Below, piece by piece: positions 35,500-43,435 of a stretch of 64,000 bases of DNA (positions are counted from its first letter, which is position 1; the number at the start of each line of letters is the position of its first letter). This stretch comes from Chitinophaga sp. H8. Lineage in GTDB: Bacteria; Bacteroidota; Bacteroidia; Chitinophagales; Chitinophagaceae. The stretch covers positions 3,126,906 to 3,190,905 of the forward strand of contig NZ_JBEXAC010000002.1 in assembly GCF_040567655.1 (NCBI RefSeq), given 5' to 3'. The translations under genes and the position numbers were made by a program. Under the pieces are notes generated by a model. The model was not told the origin of the DNA and did no database searches. It worked only from the letters and a program-made list of their open reading frames with translations.

Positions 35500-36282
35500 A
35501 TGAACATGTTCAGATTAGATCATAAAGTGGCTGTTATTACCGGAGGTGGTAGCGGTATTGGACAAGCAATTGCAAAATGCTTCGGCACACAGGGAGCCGA
35601 TGTACATATACTGGAACTCAATGAAGAAGGAGGGAAAGCAACGGTAGCAGAAATTGTGGCTGCAGGTGGTAAAGCCCAGGTGCATGCCTGTAACGTAGCT
35701 GACCAGGCTGTGGTGGTAAGCACAATGGATGGTATTATCAAAGCTAATGGGCGTTTAGACATATTGGTAAACTGTGCAGGCATAGCACACGTTGGCAACC
35801 TGGAGAATACTTCTGAGCAGGATCTTGACAGGATATATAGTGTAAATATAAAGGGTACTTATAACTGTTTATATGCCGTGATCAAACAAATGAAAGCGCA
35901 GGGAGGCGGGGTAATATTAAATGTAGCTTCTATTGCTGCCAGTGTAGGTATCCCTGATCGTTTTGCTTATTCCATGAGTAAGGGAGCTGTCTTTACCATG
36001 ACGCTTTCTGTTGCAAAGGATTATATTCATGATAATATCCGCTGCAATAGTCTCTCACCGGCACGTGTTCACACTCCATTCGTAGATGGCTTTCTGGCCA
36101 AAAATTATCCGGGCAGGGAACCAGAGATGTTTGAGAAATTAAGCAAGACACAACCAATAGGCCGTATGGCTAAACCAGCAGAAATAGGTAGTCTGGCACT
36201 TTATCTGTGTTCTGATGAAGCTGGTTTTATTACCGGAACTGATTATCCGATTGATGGTGGTTTTATCACATTGAATAACTAA
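35500..36282 (+). CDS. SDR-family dehydrogenase, probable 2-keto-3-deoxy-L-fuconate dehydrogenase
   Basis: The 260-residue short-chain dehydrogenase has the Rossmann motif TGGGSGIG (14-21), NCAG, and the catalytic Ser144, Tyr157 and Lys161. Within this fucose gene cluster, with a diketo-acid hydrolase nearby, the likely reaction is NAD-linked oxidation of 2-keto-3-deoxy-L-fuconate to the 2,4-diketo acid. The assignment between this SDR and the one at 39331 rests on context. Met3 is an alternative start. Confidence 0.82.
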   Translation: MNMFRLDHKVAVITGGGSGIGQAIAKCFGTQGADVHILELNEEGGKATVAEIVAAGGKAQVHACNVADQAVVVSTMDGIIKANGRLDILVNCAGIAHVGNLENTSEQDLDRIYSVNIKGTYNCLYAVIKQMKAQGGGVILNVASIAASVGIPDRFAYSMSKGAVFTMTLSVAKDYIHDNIRCNSLSPARVHTPFVDGFLAKNYPGREPEMFEKLSKTQPIGRMAKPAEIGSLALYLCSDEAGFITGTDYPIDGGFITLNN

Positions 36283-36404
36283 TATTTAAGAAGAGTAATG
36301 AAAGCAGGAACGCAGTAGGCTATCTGAATATATACTACTGTGATTGTATTGGCTGCGATGCCATTATAATTGCTTTTATATTGCAGTCAAATAAATGTTC
36401 CATT

Positions 36405-37172
36405 ATGAGACACATCAGTAAGGTGATAATAATGCTGGCCGGATTAGGTATGGCCGCTTGCCAATCATCTGGCACAAGGCAGGAAGGAAAAGAAGATACA
36501 GCTGCCGTTGATAAGCTGGTGCCAGCGCAGCCGGCTGGTACGATCCAGGTATCATTTGCGGATAAGGATAAAGCGGTACAATTGGTGAAGATCCGGTTTA
36601 CCATTGATACCCTGGTAAAAGAAAAAGAATTTGACCTGGCCATCGCTACAGGTATGCAGGATGCTGATTTGTACAGAACAGTATGGGATAAACCGAATAG
36701 CTGCTACATAGGTGTTATAAAAGATAATAAAGGAGTCAGGTACTTTCATGCCAGTCAGGATGGCACAGATCTGAAAATATTTCATGTAAGTACACCCCCT
36801 AAAGCTATCTGGGAGTATGTGGAAAATGATCTGGGATTGGGTAAAGTAACTACAACAGGTGAAACAACAAATCACTATCAGAAGAACTTCCAGTCAGGCA
36901 AGATCATTGCTGACTTTATTGTAGAAGTAAAGGAAGTGGCTGGAAAAGATTCGGCCGACTTGTATACTGAGTTCGGCGGTGCCAATAAAAAAGAAAGGGT
37001 AGGAGTACCACATGGGTTTAAACCGGTAATTCAGTTAACAGCCGAGCAGGATCACTGTATATTCGGTATGATGAAGGATGATAAGTTTGAAGGCGTTACT
37101 GAAATACGCGTGGAAAAAGGACGTTTGCAACTAACACCGCTGAAAGCTATTATTAAAGCGGATGCACAATAA
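36405..37172 (+). CDS. Unrecognised lipoprotein inside the fucose cluster
   Basis: The start at 36405 gives 255 residues with a lipoprotein signal (IIMLAGLGMAAC, Cys19); a longer TTG-started frame is unlikely. The mature part begins with a charged, low-complexity stretch. It then has a beta-rich domain with repeated EFDLAIATG, YIGVIKDNKGVRYFHASQDG-like strands. I recognise no catalytic motif. It lies between two fucose-catabolism genes on the same strand with small gaps, so co-transcription is likely, but a role in fucose use is not shown. Confidence 0.7.
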   Translation: MRHISKVIIMLAGLGMAACQSSGTRQEGKEDTAAVDKLVPAQPAGTIQVSFADKDKAVQLVKIRFTIDTLVKEKEFDLAIATGMQDADLYRTVWDKPNSCYIGVIKDNKGVRYFHASQDGTDLKIFHVSTPPKAIWEYVENDLGLGKVTTTGETTNHYQKNFQSGKIIADFIVEVKEVAGKDSADLYTEFGGANKKERVGVPHGFKPVIQLTAEQDHCIFGMMKDDKFEGVTEIRVEKGRLQLTPLKAIIKADAQ

Positions 37173-37208
37173 CAATAATCATTTTTAAAAAAGTACAAAA
37201 ATATTCAA

Positions 37209-38060
37209 ATGAAACTGATCAGGTTTGGATTACCAGGAGAAGAAAAACCGGGCGTAGTTACTGCGGCAGGTATGTTTGACGTAAGCGCTTTTGGAGAAGA
37301 TTTCGGCGAGCGTTTTTTTGAAACAAATGGTTTGGATCGTTTGGCACAATGGTGGGCCGTAAATGGAAAAGACTGTGCTCCGGTGCCTGAAGGTACCCGT
37401 CTGGGATCACCTATACAACGGCCTTCCAAGATCATTTGCATTGGCTTGAACTATGCCGATCATGCCCGGGAAACCAATGCACAGATTCCGCAGGAACCTA
37501 TCGTGTTTTTTAAGAGCACTTCTTCCCTGGTAGGGCCAAATGATAACCTGGTTATTCCAAAGAATAGCCAGAAAACTGACTGGGAAGTAGAATTGGTAGT
37601 GGTAATTGGAAAGAAAGCAAGCCATGTGGAAGAAAAGGATGCCATGGATTACGTAGCTGGTTATTGTTTGCATAACGACTACAGTGAAAGAGCCTTCCAA
37701 TTGGAAAGAGGTGGTCAGTGGGTAAAAGGTAAAAGCTGTGACACCTTTGCACCATTAGGCCCCTGGCTGGTTACCAAAGATGAAATCGGAGACATTAATA
37801 ATGTACGTTTATGGCTTACCGTGAATGGCAAGATGATGCAAAACGGCTCTACTTCTGACTTCATTTTTAATGTTCCTTACGTTGTTTCTTATCTGAGCCA
37901 GTTTATGAGCTTGCTGCCCGGAGATGTAATTTCTACAGGTACTCCTGCAGGTGTGGGATTAGGGATGAATCCACAAGTATTTATTAAAGAGGGCGATGTC
38001 ATAGAATTGGGAATTGACGGATTAGGTACTTCCCGTCAGGTGGCAGTAGCTTACAAATAG
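37209..38060 (+). CDS. Fumarylacetoacetate hydrolase-family enzyme, probable 2,4-diketo-3-deoxy-L-fuconate hydrolase
   Basis: The 283-residue protein has the FAH fold. A short N-terminal domain is followed by IICIGLNYADHARETN, the metal-binding EPIVFFKSTSSLVGPND and DWEVELVVVIGKKA segments, and the final GDVISTGTPAGVGLG motif. In this cluster the expected reaction is cleavage of 2,4-diketo-3-deoxy-L-fuconate to pyruvate and L-lactate. A hairpin follows its stop. Confidence 0.88.
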   Translation: MKLIRFGLPGEEKPGVVTAAGMFDVSAFGEDFGERFFETNGLDRLAQWWAVNGKDCAPVPEGTRLGSPIQRPSKIICIGLNYADHARETNAQIPQEPIVFFKSTSSLVGPNDNLVIPKNSQKTDWEVELVVVIGKKASHVEEKDAMDYVAGYCLHNDYSERAFQLERGGQWVKGKSCDTFAPLGPWLVTKDEIGDINNVRLWLTVNGKMMQNGSTSDFIFNVPYVVSYLSQFMSLLPGDVISTGTPAGVGLGMNPQVFIKEGDVIELGIDGLGTSRQVAVAYK

Positions 38061-38069
38061 TTTTACCTG

Positions 38070-38119
38070 AGGCCAACAGGAAAGCAGGAGGAGGATTGTA
38101 CCTGCTTTTTTGTTGGCCT
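38070..38119 (+). promoter_or_regulatory. Intercistronic hairpin after the diketo-acid hydrolase gene
   Basis: The arms 38070-38088 and 38101-38119 pair over 19 positions with two G-T pairs and a 12-nt loop. The T-run lies inside the right arm rather than after it. It may partly terminate or protect the message between two fucose genes. Confidence 0.6.
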
Positions 38120-38148
38120 TAAATTGATCATCGATAATCATAAAATAC

Positions 38149-38478
38149 ATGGAAAGGTTTTGTTTGGCACTGGATCTGGTAGATGACCCTGCGCTGATAG
38201 CGGAGTATGAGGCTATCCATAAGAATATATGGCCGGAAATAAAGAAAAGCATTCAGGATAGCGGAATTACAGTAATGGATATATATCGTTTTTCCAACCG
38301 TTTGTTTATGATTATGGAAGTGGACGAGACCTTTTCTGCAGAGCGCAAAGCGGCTATGGATGCAAGTGACCCTATCGTGCAGAAATGGGAACAGTATATG
38401 TGGAAATTCCAGCAGGCAATATCCGGTGCTCAGCCTGGTGAAAAATGGGTAATGATGAAACAGATATTTTCTTTATGA
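38149..38478 (+). CDS. L-rhamnose/L-fucose mutarotase (RhaM family)
   Basis: The 109-residue protein is of RhaM family size and shape. It has a first strand RFCLALDL, then the catalytic-type His24 in YEAIHKNIWPEI, and a middle IYRFSNRLFMIMEVDETF. Such enzymes interconvert sugar anomers so that the next enzyme receives the right one. Here the cluster points to L-fucose. Its stop overlaps the start of the lactonase gene (ATGA). Confidence 0.88.
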   Translation: MERFCLALDLVDDPALIAEYEAIHKNIWPEIKKSIQDSGITVMDIYRFSNRLFMIMEVDETFSAERKAAMDASDPIVQKWEQYMWKFQQAISGAQPGEKWVMMKQIFSL

Positions 38479-39308
38479 GTGCAGTTATAGATGCGCATCA
38501 GCATTTCTGGCATTATAATCCGGTAAGGGATGCCTGGATCACGGATGATATGAAGGTTATCCAGCGTAATTTCCTGCCGGAAGATCTGGCTCCTGTTCTG
38601 GCTGCCAATCAGGTGGACGGATGTGTTGCTGTACAAGCTGACCAGTCTGAAGAAGAAACCTTTTTTTTACTGAAAGCTGCTGAAGAACACGATTTTGTAA
38701 AAGGAGTAGTAGGCTGGGTAGATCTTCGCGCGGCAAATATTGCAGCACGCTTATCTCATTTTGCTGCTGAAAAGAAGCTAAAAGGTTTCAGGCATATTGT
38801 ACAGGCAGAACCGGACAATATGTTTCTGCTGAGAGAAGACTTTTGCAATGGTGTTAAAGCGCTGGCTGTACATGATTTTACATATGATATTCTCGTATAC
38901 CCCACACAGCTGCCAGCTGTGGAAAAATTTGTAGAAAAGTTCCCGGAGCAAAGACTGGTTATTGATCATATGGCAAAGCCATATTTTAAGACAGGCGATA
39001 TAAAGGACTGGGCAGCCAGCATGCGGAAAATTGCGCAATCTCCACATGTGCACTGTAAAGTGAGTGGTATGGTCACAGAAGCTGACTGGCAACAATGGCA
39101 GCCGGCAGATTTTAAACCATTTCTGGATGTGGTATTAGAGGCATTTGGACCTGAACGGATGATGTTTGGATCGGATTGGCCGGTATGTCTGGTAGCTGGT
39201 GATTATGGCCGGGTAAAGGCTTTATTGACGGATTATATCAGCGCATTAACTGATGCAGAACAGCACGGTATTATGGGAGAGAATGCAGTGAATTTTTATA
39301 AGTTATAA
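38475..39308 (+). CDS. Amidohydrolase-family lactonase, probable L-fucono-1,5-lactonase
   Basis: The start at 38475 (MSAVIDAHQHFWHY) overlaps the previous stop by four bases and gives 277 residues, the family length; the longer frame starting at 38445 runs inside the mutarotase gene. The motifs of the amidohydrolase_2 sugar lactonase group are DAHQHFWHY at the N-terminus, RHIVQAEPD, VIDHMAKP and FGSDWPV near the C-terminus. It should hydrolyse L-fuconolactone to L-fuconate. Confidence 0.88.
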   Translation: MSAVIDAHQHFWHYNPVRDAWITDDMKVIQRNFLPEDLAPVLAANQVDGCVAVQADQSEEETFFLLKAAEEHDFVKGVVGWVDLRAANIAARLSHFAAEKKLKGFRHIVQAEPDNMFLLREDFCNGVKALAVHDFTYDILVYPTQLPAVEKFVEKFPEQRLVIDHMAKPYFKTGDIKDWAASMRKIAQSPHVHCKVSGMVTEADWQQWQPADFKPFLDVVLEAFGPERMMFGSDWPVCLVAGDYGRVKALLTDYISALTDAEQHGIMGENAVNFYKL

Positions 39309-39330
39309 ATATTAAAACGGGAAACCAGTT

Positions 39331-40113
39331 ATGAACTTAGGATTACATGATAAAGTGATTATTGTTACAGGCGGTGCCAAAGGGATTGGAGAAGCTATTT
39401 CTAAGCTGATAGCTGAAGAAGGGGGAATAGTGGTAATAGCAGGCCGAAATGCAGCGGATAACAATAAAACAGTGGATGAAATTGTAAAAACGGGCGGAAG
39501 GGCATTTGCCATTACTGCTGAACTGGGTAAAGTAGAAGACTGCAAAAAAGTGATCGCCTTAACGGTAGACCAATATGGGAAAATTGATGGTCTGGTGAAT
39601 AATGCAGGAGCCAATGATGGCGTTGGGCTGGAAAATGGTTCTCCGGAAAAATTCATGACATCACTGCAAAATAATTTGTCACACTATTATAACCTGGCAC
39701 ATTATGCCTTACCCTATCTCAAAGAAACAAGGGGAAATATTGTAAATATCGGATCAAAAGTAGCGGATACCGGTCAGGGAAACACTTCGGGGTATGCCGC
39801 TTCAAAAGGAGCCATTAATGCTTTAACAAGAGAATGGGCCGTGGAAATGCTACCATATGCTATTCGTGTAAATACAGTGATCCCTGCTGAAGTATGGACA
39901 CCATTATACGAAACATGGATTAACTCTTTACCTAATCCCAAAGAAAAACTGGCTGCGATTGTAAAGCATATACCACTTGAAAAAAGAATGACTACTGCGG
40001 AAGAGATTGGTAATATGACGGTGTTTTTATTATCTCCAAAGTCATCACATACTACCGGACAAATAGTATATGTAGATGGAGGATATACACATTTGGACAG
40101 ATCGGTTAACTAG
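39331..40113 (+). CDS. SDR-family dehydrogenase, probable L-fucose dehydrogenase
   Basis: The 260-residue short-chain dehydrogenase has TGGAKGIG (13-20), NNAG, and the catalytic Ser142, Tyr155 and Lys159. It begins 22 bases after the lactonase gene. The first step, L-fucose to L-fuconolactone with NAD(P), is the likely role because its immediate neighbours are the lactonase and the fucose permease. The stop codon TAG is the start of heptad array D. Confidence 0.83.
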   Translation: MNLGLHDKVIIVTGGAKGIGEAISKLIAEEGGIVVIAGRNAADNNKTVDEIVKTGGRAFAITAELGKVEDCKKVIALTVDQYGKIDGLVNNAGANDGVGLENGSPEKFMTSLQNNLSHYYNLAHYALPYLKETRGNIVNIGSKVADTGQGNTSGYAASKGAINALTREWAVEMLPYAIRVNTVIPAEVWTPLYETWINSLPNPKEKLAAIVKHIPLEKRMTTAEEIGNMTVFLLSPKSSHTTGQIVYVDGGYTHLDRSVN

Positions 40114-40215
40114 CTACGGCTATCAGTCCGCCTGCTTCCGGATGCTTTAAATAAATAATAATGATCAACTGAAAGATAAACAGCTGATAGCGCTTAGCTA
40201 GAGGCTCACAGCTCT
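40111..40215. repeat. Heptad (RGCYNNN) array D, split by an unrelated stretch
   Basis: The left part is TAGCTACGGCTATCAG (40111-40126). The right part is CAGCTGA, TAGCGCT, TAGCTAG, AGGCTCA, CAGCTCT (40181-40215). The left part is the reverse complement of 40184-40200 apart from one extra base. About 54 AT-rich bases (40127-40180) form the loop or a later insertion. It lies between the fucose dehydrogenase and the permease. Confidence 0.65.
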
Positions 40216-40257
40216 GAAACAGCACGTTTTAATTGTAAACATATAAATTCACCCGTT

Positions 40258-41487
40258 ATGGCCGGAGGCGCAGTCGGTAATTCCACCTATACCAGTACTA
40301 ATGCAAAGCAGGGTAGTTATTTAATACCCTTTATACTGGTAACCAGCTTGTTTTTTTTATGGGGCCTTGCTTATGGCCTGTTAGATGTATTGAATAAGCA
40401 TTTCCAGGAAGTGTTGAACATCACTAAAATGAGGTCTACCCTTTTGCAGGCAGCCTATTTTGGTGCTTATTTCCTGATGGCATTCCCTGCCGGGTTGCTG
40501 ATGAATAAGTACGGGTATAAGAGAGGGATTATTTTAGGGCTGTTGCTGTATGCAATAGGTGCTTTCCTGTTTTATCCGGCAGCACATTTCACCAGTTTTG
40601 ATTCTTTTTTACTGGCATTATTTATTCTGGCCAGCGGGCTTGCTTTTCTGGAAACGGCGGCTAATCCCTACGTTACTGTTTTAGGCCCCAAAGAAACTTC
40701 TGAACAAAGATTAAACCTGTCGCAGTGTTTTAATGGTCTGGGTTCCTTTTTAGGCCCCATTATCGGCGGTGCACTTTTCTTTGGTGAAAATACAAATGAC
40801 TTGTCTTCCGTGCAATTGACCTATGTGATCATAGGTGTCATTGTACTGTTGATCGCTGGCTTTTTTTACAGAACACCTTTACCTGAAATAAAGGAAGATA
40901 AGGTAGAAGGACCGGAAGTGGAAGCGGATACACGCCCCTTGTTTGCGCATAAGCATTTCGTATGGTCTATCATTGCGCAATTCTTTTATGTTGCTGCACA
41001 GGTAGGTGTAGGGGCCTTGTTTATTAACTATGTAACAGAATACTGGGCCGGCACTTCCAGCCAGGAAGGTTCCTTTTTACTTTCTGTGGGATTGGGATTG
41101 TTTGTGGGCGGACGCTTTGTAGGAACAGCGTTGATGCGAACAATTGCACCTAATAAGTTATTGACACTTTATGCGGTGATCAATATTGTTTTGTGTGCAG
41201 TGGTAATGACCGGAAATGGTGCAGTGGCTTCCTATGCTTTAATTGGTACCTTCTTCTTTATGTCTATCATGTTCCCGACTATTTTCGCATTAGGGATCAA
41301 GGGATTGGGCGCAAATACCAAAAAAGGGGCCTCTTTCCAGATCATGTCCATTGTAGGAGGTGCTTTAGTGCCTGTGGTGATGGGATTGATCGCGGATAAG
41401 GAAGGTACGGCTGTTTCCTATGTTGTTCCGTTAATTTGTTTTGTAGTAGTATTCTTCTTTGGCTGGAGAGGCTATAAGAGAAGCTAA
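40258..41487 (+). CDS. FucP-like L-fucose:H+ symporter (MFS)
   Basis: The 409-residue protein has about twelve membrane helices. The opening ILVTSLFFLWGLAYGLLDVLNKHFQ, the AAYFGAYFLMAFPAG loop and the LETAANPYVTVLGP segment are signatures of the FucP group of the major facilitator family. It probably brings L-fucose across the inner membrane for the enzymes encoded before it. It is the last gene of the cluster. Confidence 0.9.
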   Translation: MAGGAVGNSTYTSTNAKQGSYLIPFILVTSLFFLWGLAYGLLDVLNKHFQEVLNITKMRSTLLQAAYFGAYFLMAFPAGLLMNKYGYKRGIILGLLLYAIGAFLFYPAAHFTSFDSFLLALFILASGLAFLETAANPYVTVLGPKETSEQRLNLSQCFNGLGSFLGPIIGGALFFGENTNDLSSVQLTYVIIGVIVLLIAGFFYRTPLPEIKEDKVEGPEVEADTRPLFAHKHFVWSIIAQFFYVAAQVGVGALFINYVTEYWAGTSSQEGSFLLSVGLGLFVGGRFVGTALMRTIAPNKLLTLYAVINIVLCAVVMTGNGAVASYALIGTFFFMSIMFPTIFALGIKGLGANTKKGASFQIMSIVGGALVPVVMGLIADKEGTAVSYVVPLICFVVVFFFGWRGYKRS

Positions 41488-41541
41488 TTATATCCAGGAA
41501 TTCCGCGAAATCATCGTAACTTAATACCAGAAAGCATTACT

Positions 41542-42333
41542 ATGATTTTGCGGAATTTTATAACCATGCCCTGGGTGGTTGCAGGAATTTTTAGCCTGTC
41601 GGCCATCTTCACTTCCTGCTCAAAAAGTGATACCGGAAAAGGAATGCCTCCTGCACCTGCTGATACTATACAGCTCTCCTTTTCGCACCTCGTAAATACG
41701 CAGCCATTAGTACTCGGTAACACCACCTACAAAAATGCAGCAGGAGAATCTTTTAACATTACCACCTTTAAATACTACCTGAGTAATTTTTCATTAATAA
41801 AAACGGATGGATCCAGTGTGGTACTAGAACCAGCAGCTTATTTTCTGATAGATGAAGCGAAGCCGGGATCAAAGACTATCTTGCTGGATGGTGTTCCTGC
41901 GGGGATATATAAGGGGATTTCCTGGTGGATAGGCGTAGATAGTACGCGCAATGTAAGCGGGGTGCAAAGCGGCGCATTAGACCCGGCTAACGGGATGTTC
42001 TGGACCTGGAATAGTGGCTATATTATGGCCAAACTGGAGGGTACATCACCAGTCTCCAATGCGACGATGAATCTGCTGGAATTTCATGTGGGAGGATTTA
42101 AAGGTACTACAAATGCTTTGCGGCAGGTAACCCTGGGCTTTCCTGAACCGGTCAATGTAGACAAAGGAAAGATACCAGAGGTGAGTGTAACCGCAGATGC
42201 CTATACCTGGTTTGATCAACCGAACCGCATCAGCTTTAAGGAGTTTGCGGCCTGCCATGTGCCTGGTGCAGATGCAATGAAGATCGCCGACAATTACCGG
42301 AAAATGTTTGCCATCAAAAGTGTTTTGAATTAA
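41542..42333 (+). CDS. MbnP-like copper-binding lipoprotein
   Basis: The 263-residue protein has a lipoprotein-type signal (to Cys26; Met9 is an alternative start) and a beta-sandwich domain with the MbnP hallmarks: ITTFKYYLSNF (about 73-83), ISWWIGVDS (127-134) and the Trp-rich GMFWTWNSGYIMAKLEG (151-167). In methanotroph MbnP, a conserved Trp is oxidised to kynurenine by the diheme partner MbnH and contributes to copper binding. The next gene, 30 bases on, encodes such a diheme protein. No methanobactin precursor gene is seen. Copper handling is inferred from the family. Confidence 0.85.
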   Translation: MILRNFITMPWVVAGIFSLSAIFTSCSKSDTGKGMPPAPADTIQLSFSHLVNTQPLVLGNTTYKNAAGESFNITTFKYYLSNFSLIKTDGSSVVLEPAAYFLIDEAKPGSKTILLDGVPAGIYKGISWWIGVDSTRNVSGVQSGALDPANGMFWTWNSGYIMAKLEGTSPVSNATMNLLEFHVGGFKGTTNALRQVTLGFPEPVNVDKGKIPEVSVTADAYTWFDQPNRISFKEFAACHVPGADAMKIADNYRKMFAIKSVLN

Positions 42334-42363
42334 ATACAGCTATACCAAAATCAATAATACATT

Positions 42364-43425
42364 GTGATGTACAGGAAAGCAACATGTTTCTTGGGAATAT
42401 TCTGCCTGTTCCTGTTGGTATTATCCTGGGCTTGCCGTCGTAACGGGGAGAGCAGTAATATCGGCCCTGTACCTTATGTTTTGAAGTTACCTCCTGGCTT
42501 TCCCGCCCCGGTATATGATTTTTCGAAAAATCAATTGACAAGAGAGGGTATTGCATTAGGGCGGTATTTATTTTATGATGACCGGCTTTCCCGGGATAGC
42601 ACTATTTCCTGTGGTTTTTGTCACCAGCAATTTGCTGCATTTGGCCACTTTGATCATGCCTTGAGCCACGGTATTGACAGCCGGATAGGCTTCCGTACAG
42701 TACCCTCTTTGTTTAATCTGATATGGCAAAAGGAATTTATGTGGGATGGTGGCGTTAATCACCTGGAAATGCAGCCACTCACGCCTATTACTGATCCCAA
42801 TGAAATGGGGGAAGATCTGAGCCGGTTGATTGCTCGTTTACAGGCAGATGCCGGGTACAGGCAAAAATTTAAAGCTGCCTTTGGTTCAGAGGAAATTAAC
42901 AGTGAGCGGTTGTTTAAAGCGTTGGTGCAGTTTATGGCTACCATGATATCCGGAGAGTCCAAGTATGACAGCGTCATGCGTAAAGCGCCAGGGGTTAGTT
43001 TTACGCCGGAAGAACAGGGAGGCTATGCTACTTTCCAGCAAAAATGTGCAACCTGCCACAAAGAACCCTTGTTTACCGATCTCAGTTATCGCAGCAATGG
43101 CTTACCCTATCTGCCAGCCCTCAATGATGTAGGCCGCATGCGAATTACCAACAGTACCGGCGATAAACTGAAATTTAAGGTGCCTTCTCTGCGGAATATT
43201 CTTAAAAGCCCACCATATATGCATGATGGGCGTTTCTTTGATATTACCAAAGTATTTGAATTTTATGACCATGGAGTAGAACAAACGGATACCACAGATC
43301 CATTAGTACGGAATGGCATTCCTCTCAGCGAAAAGGAAAAAAGAGAATTGTATTTCTTCCTGAATACGCTTACAGATCCGGGCTTTATCAACAATCCGGC
43401 ATTAAGTGAGATCAGGATTGAATAG
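42364..43425 (+). CDS. MbnH-like diheme cytochrome c peroxidase-family enzyme
   Basis: The 353-residue protein has an N-terminal lipoprotein or membrane signal (to Cys24) and two c-type heme motifs, CGFCH (83-87) and CATCH (228-232). It belongs to the CcpA/MauG superfamily, with the usual VPSLRNILKSPPYMHDGRF segment near the C-terminus. Because it follows an MbnP-like gene, the MbnH branch, which modifies a Trp of MbnP, is more likely than a plain peroxidase. Its end is 10 bases from the convergent DUF4954 gene. Confidence 0.87.
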   Translation: MMYRKATCFLGIFCLFLLVLSWACRRNGESSNIGPVPYVLKLPPGFPAPVYDFSKNQLTREGIALGRYLFYDDRLSRDSTISCGFCHQQFAAFGHFDHALSHGIDSRIGFRTVPSLFNLIWQKEFMWDGGVNHLEMQPLTPITDPNEMGEDLSRLIARLQADAGYRQKFKAAFGSEEINSERLFKALVQFMATMISGESKYDSVMRKAPGVSFTPEEQGGYATFQQKCATCHKEPLFTDLSYRSNGLPYLPALNDVGRMRITNSTGDKLKFKVPSLRNILKSPPYMHDGRFFDITKVFEFYDHGVEQTDTTDPLVRNGIPLSEKEKRELYFFLNTLTDPGFINNPALSEIRIE

Positions 43426-43435
43426 TACATTATCC

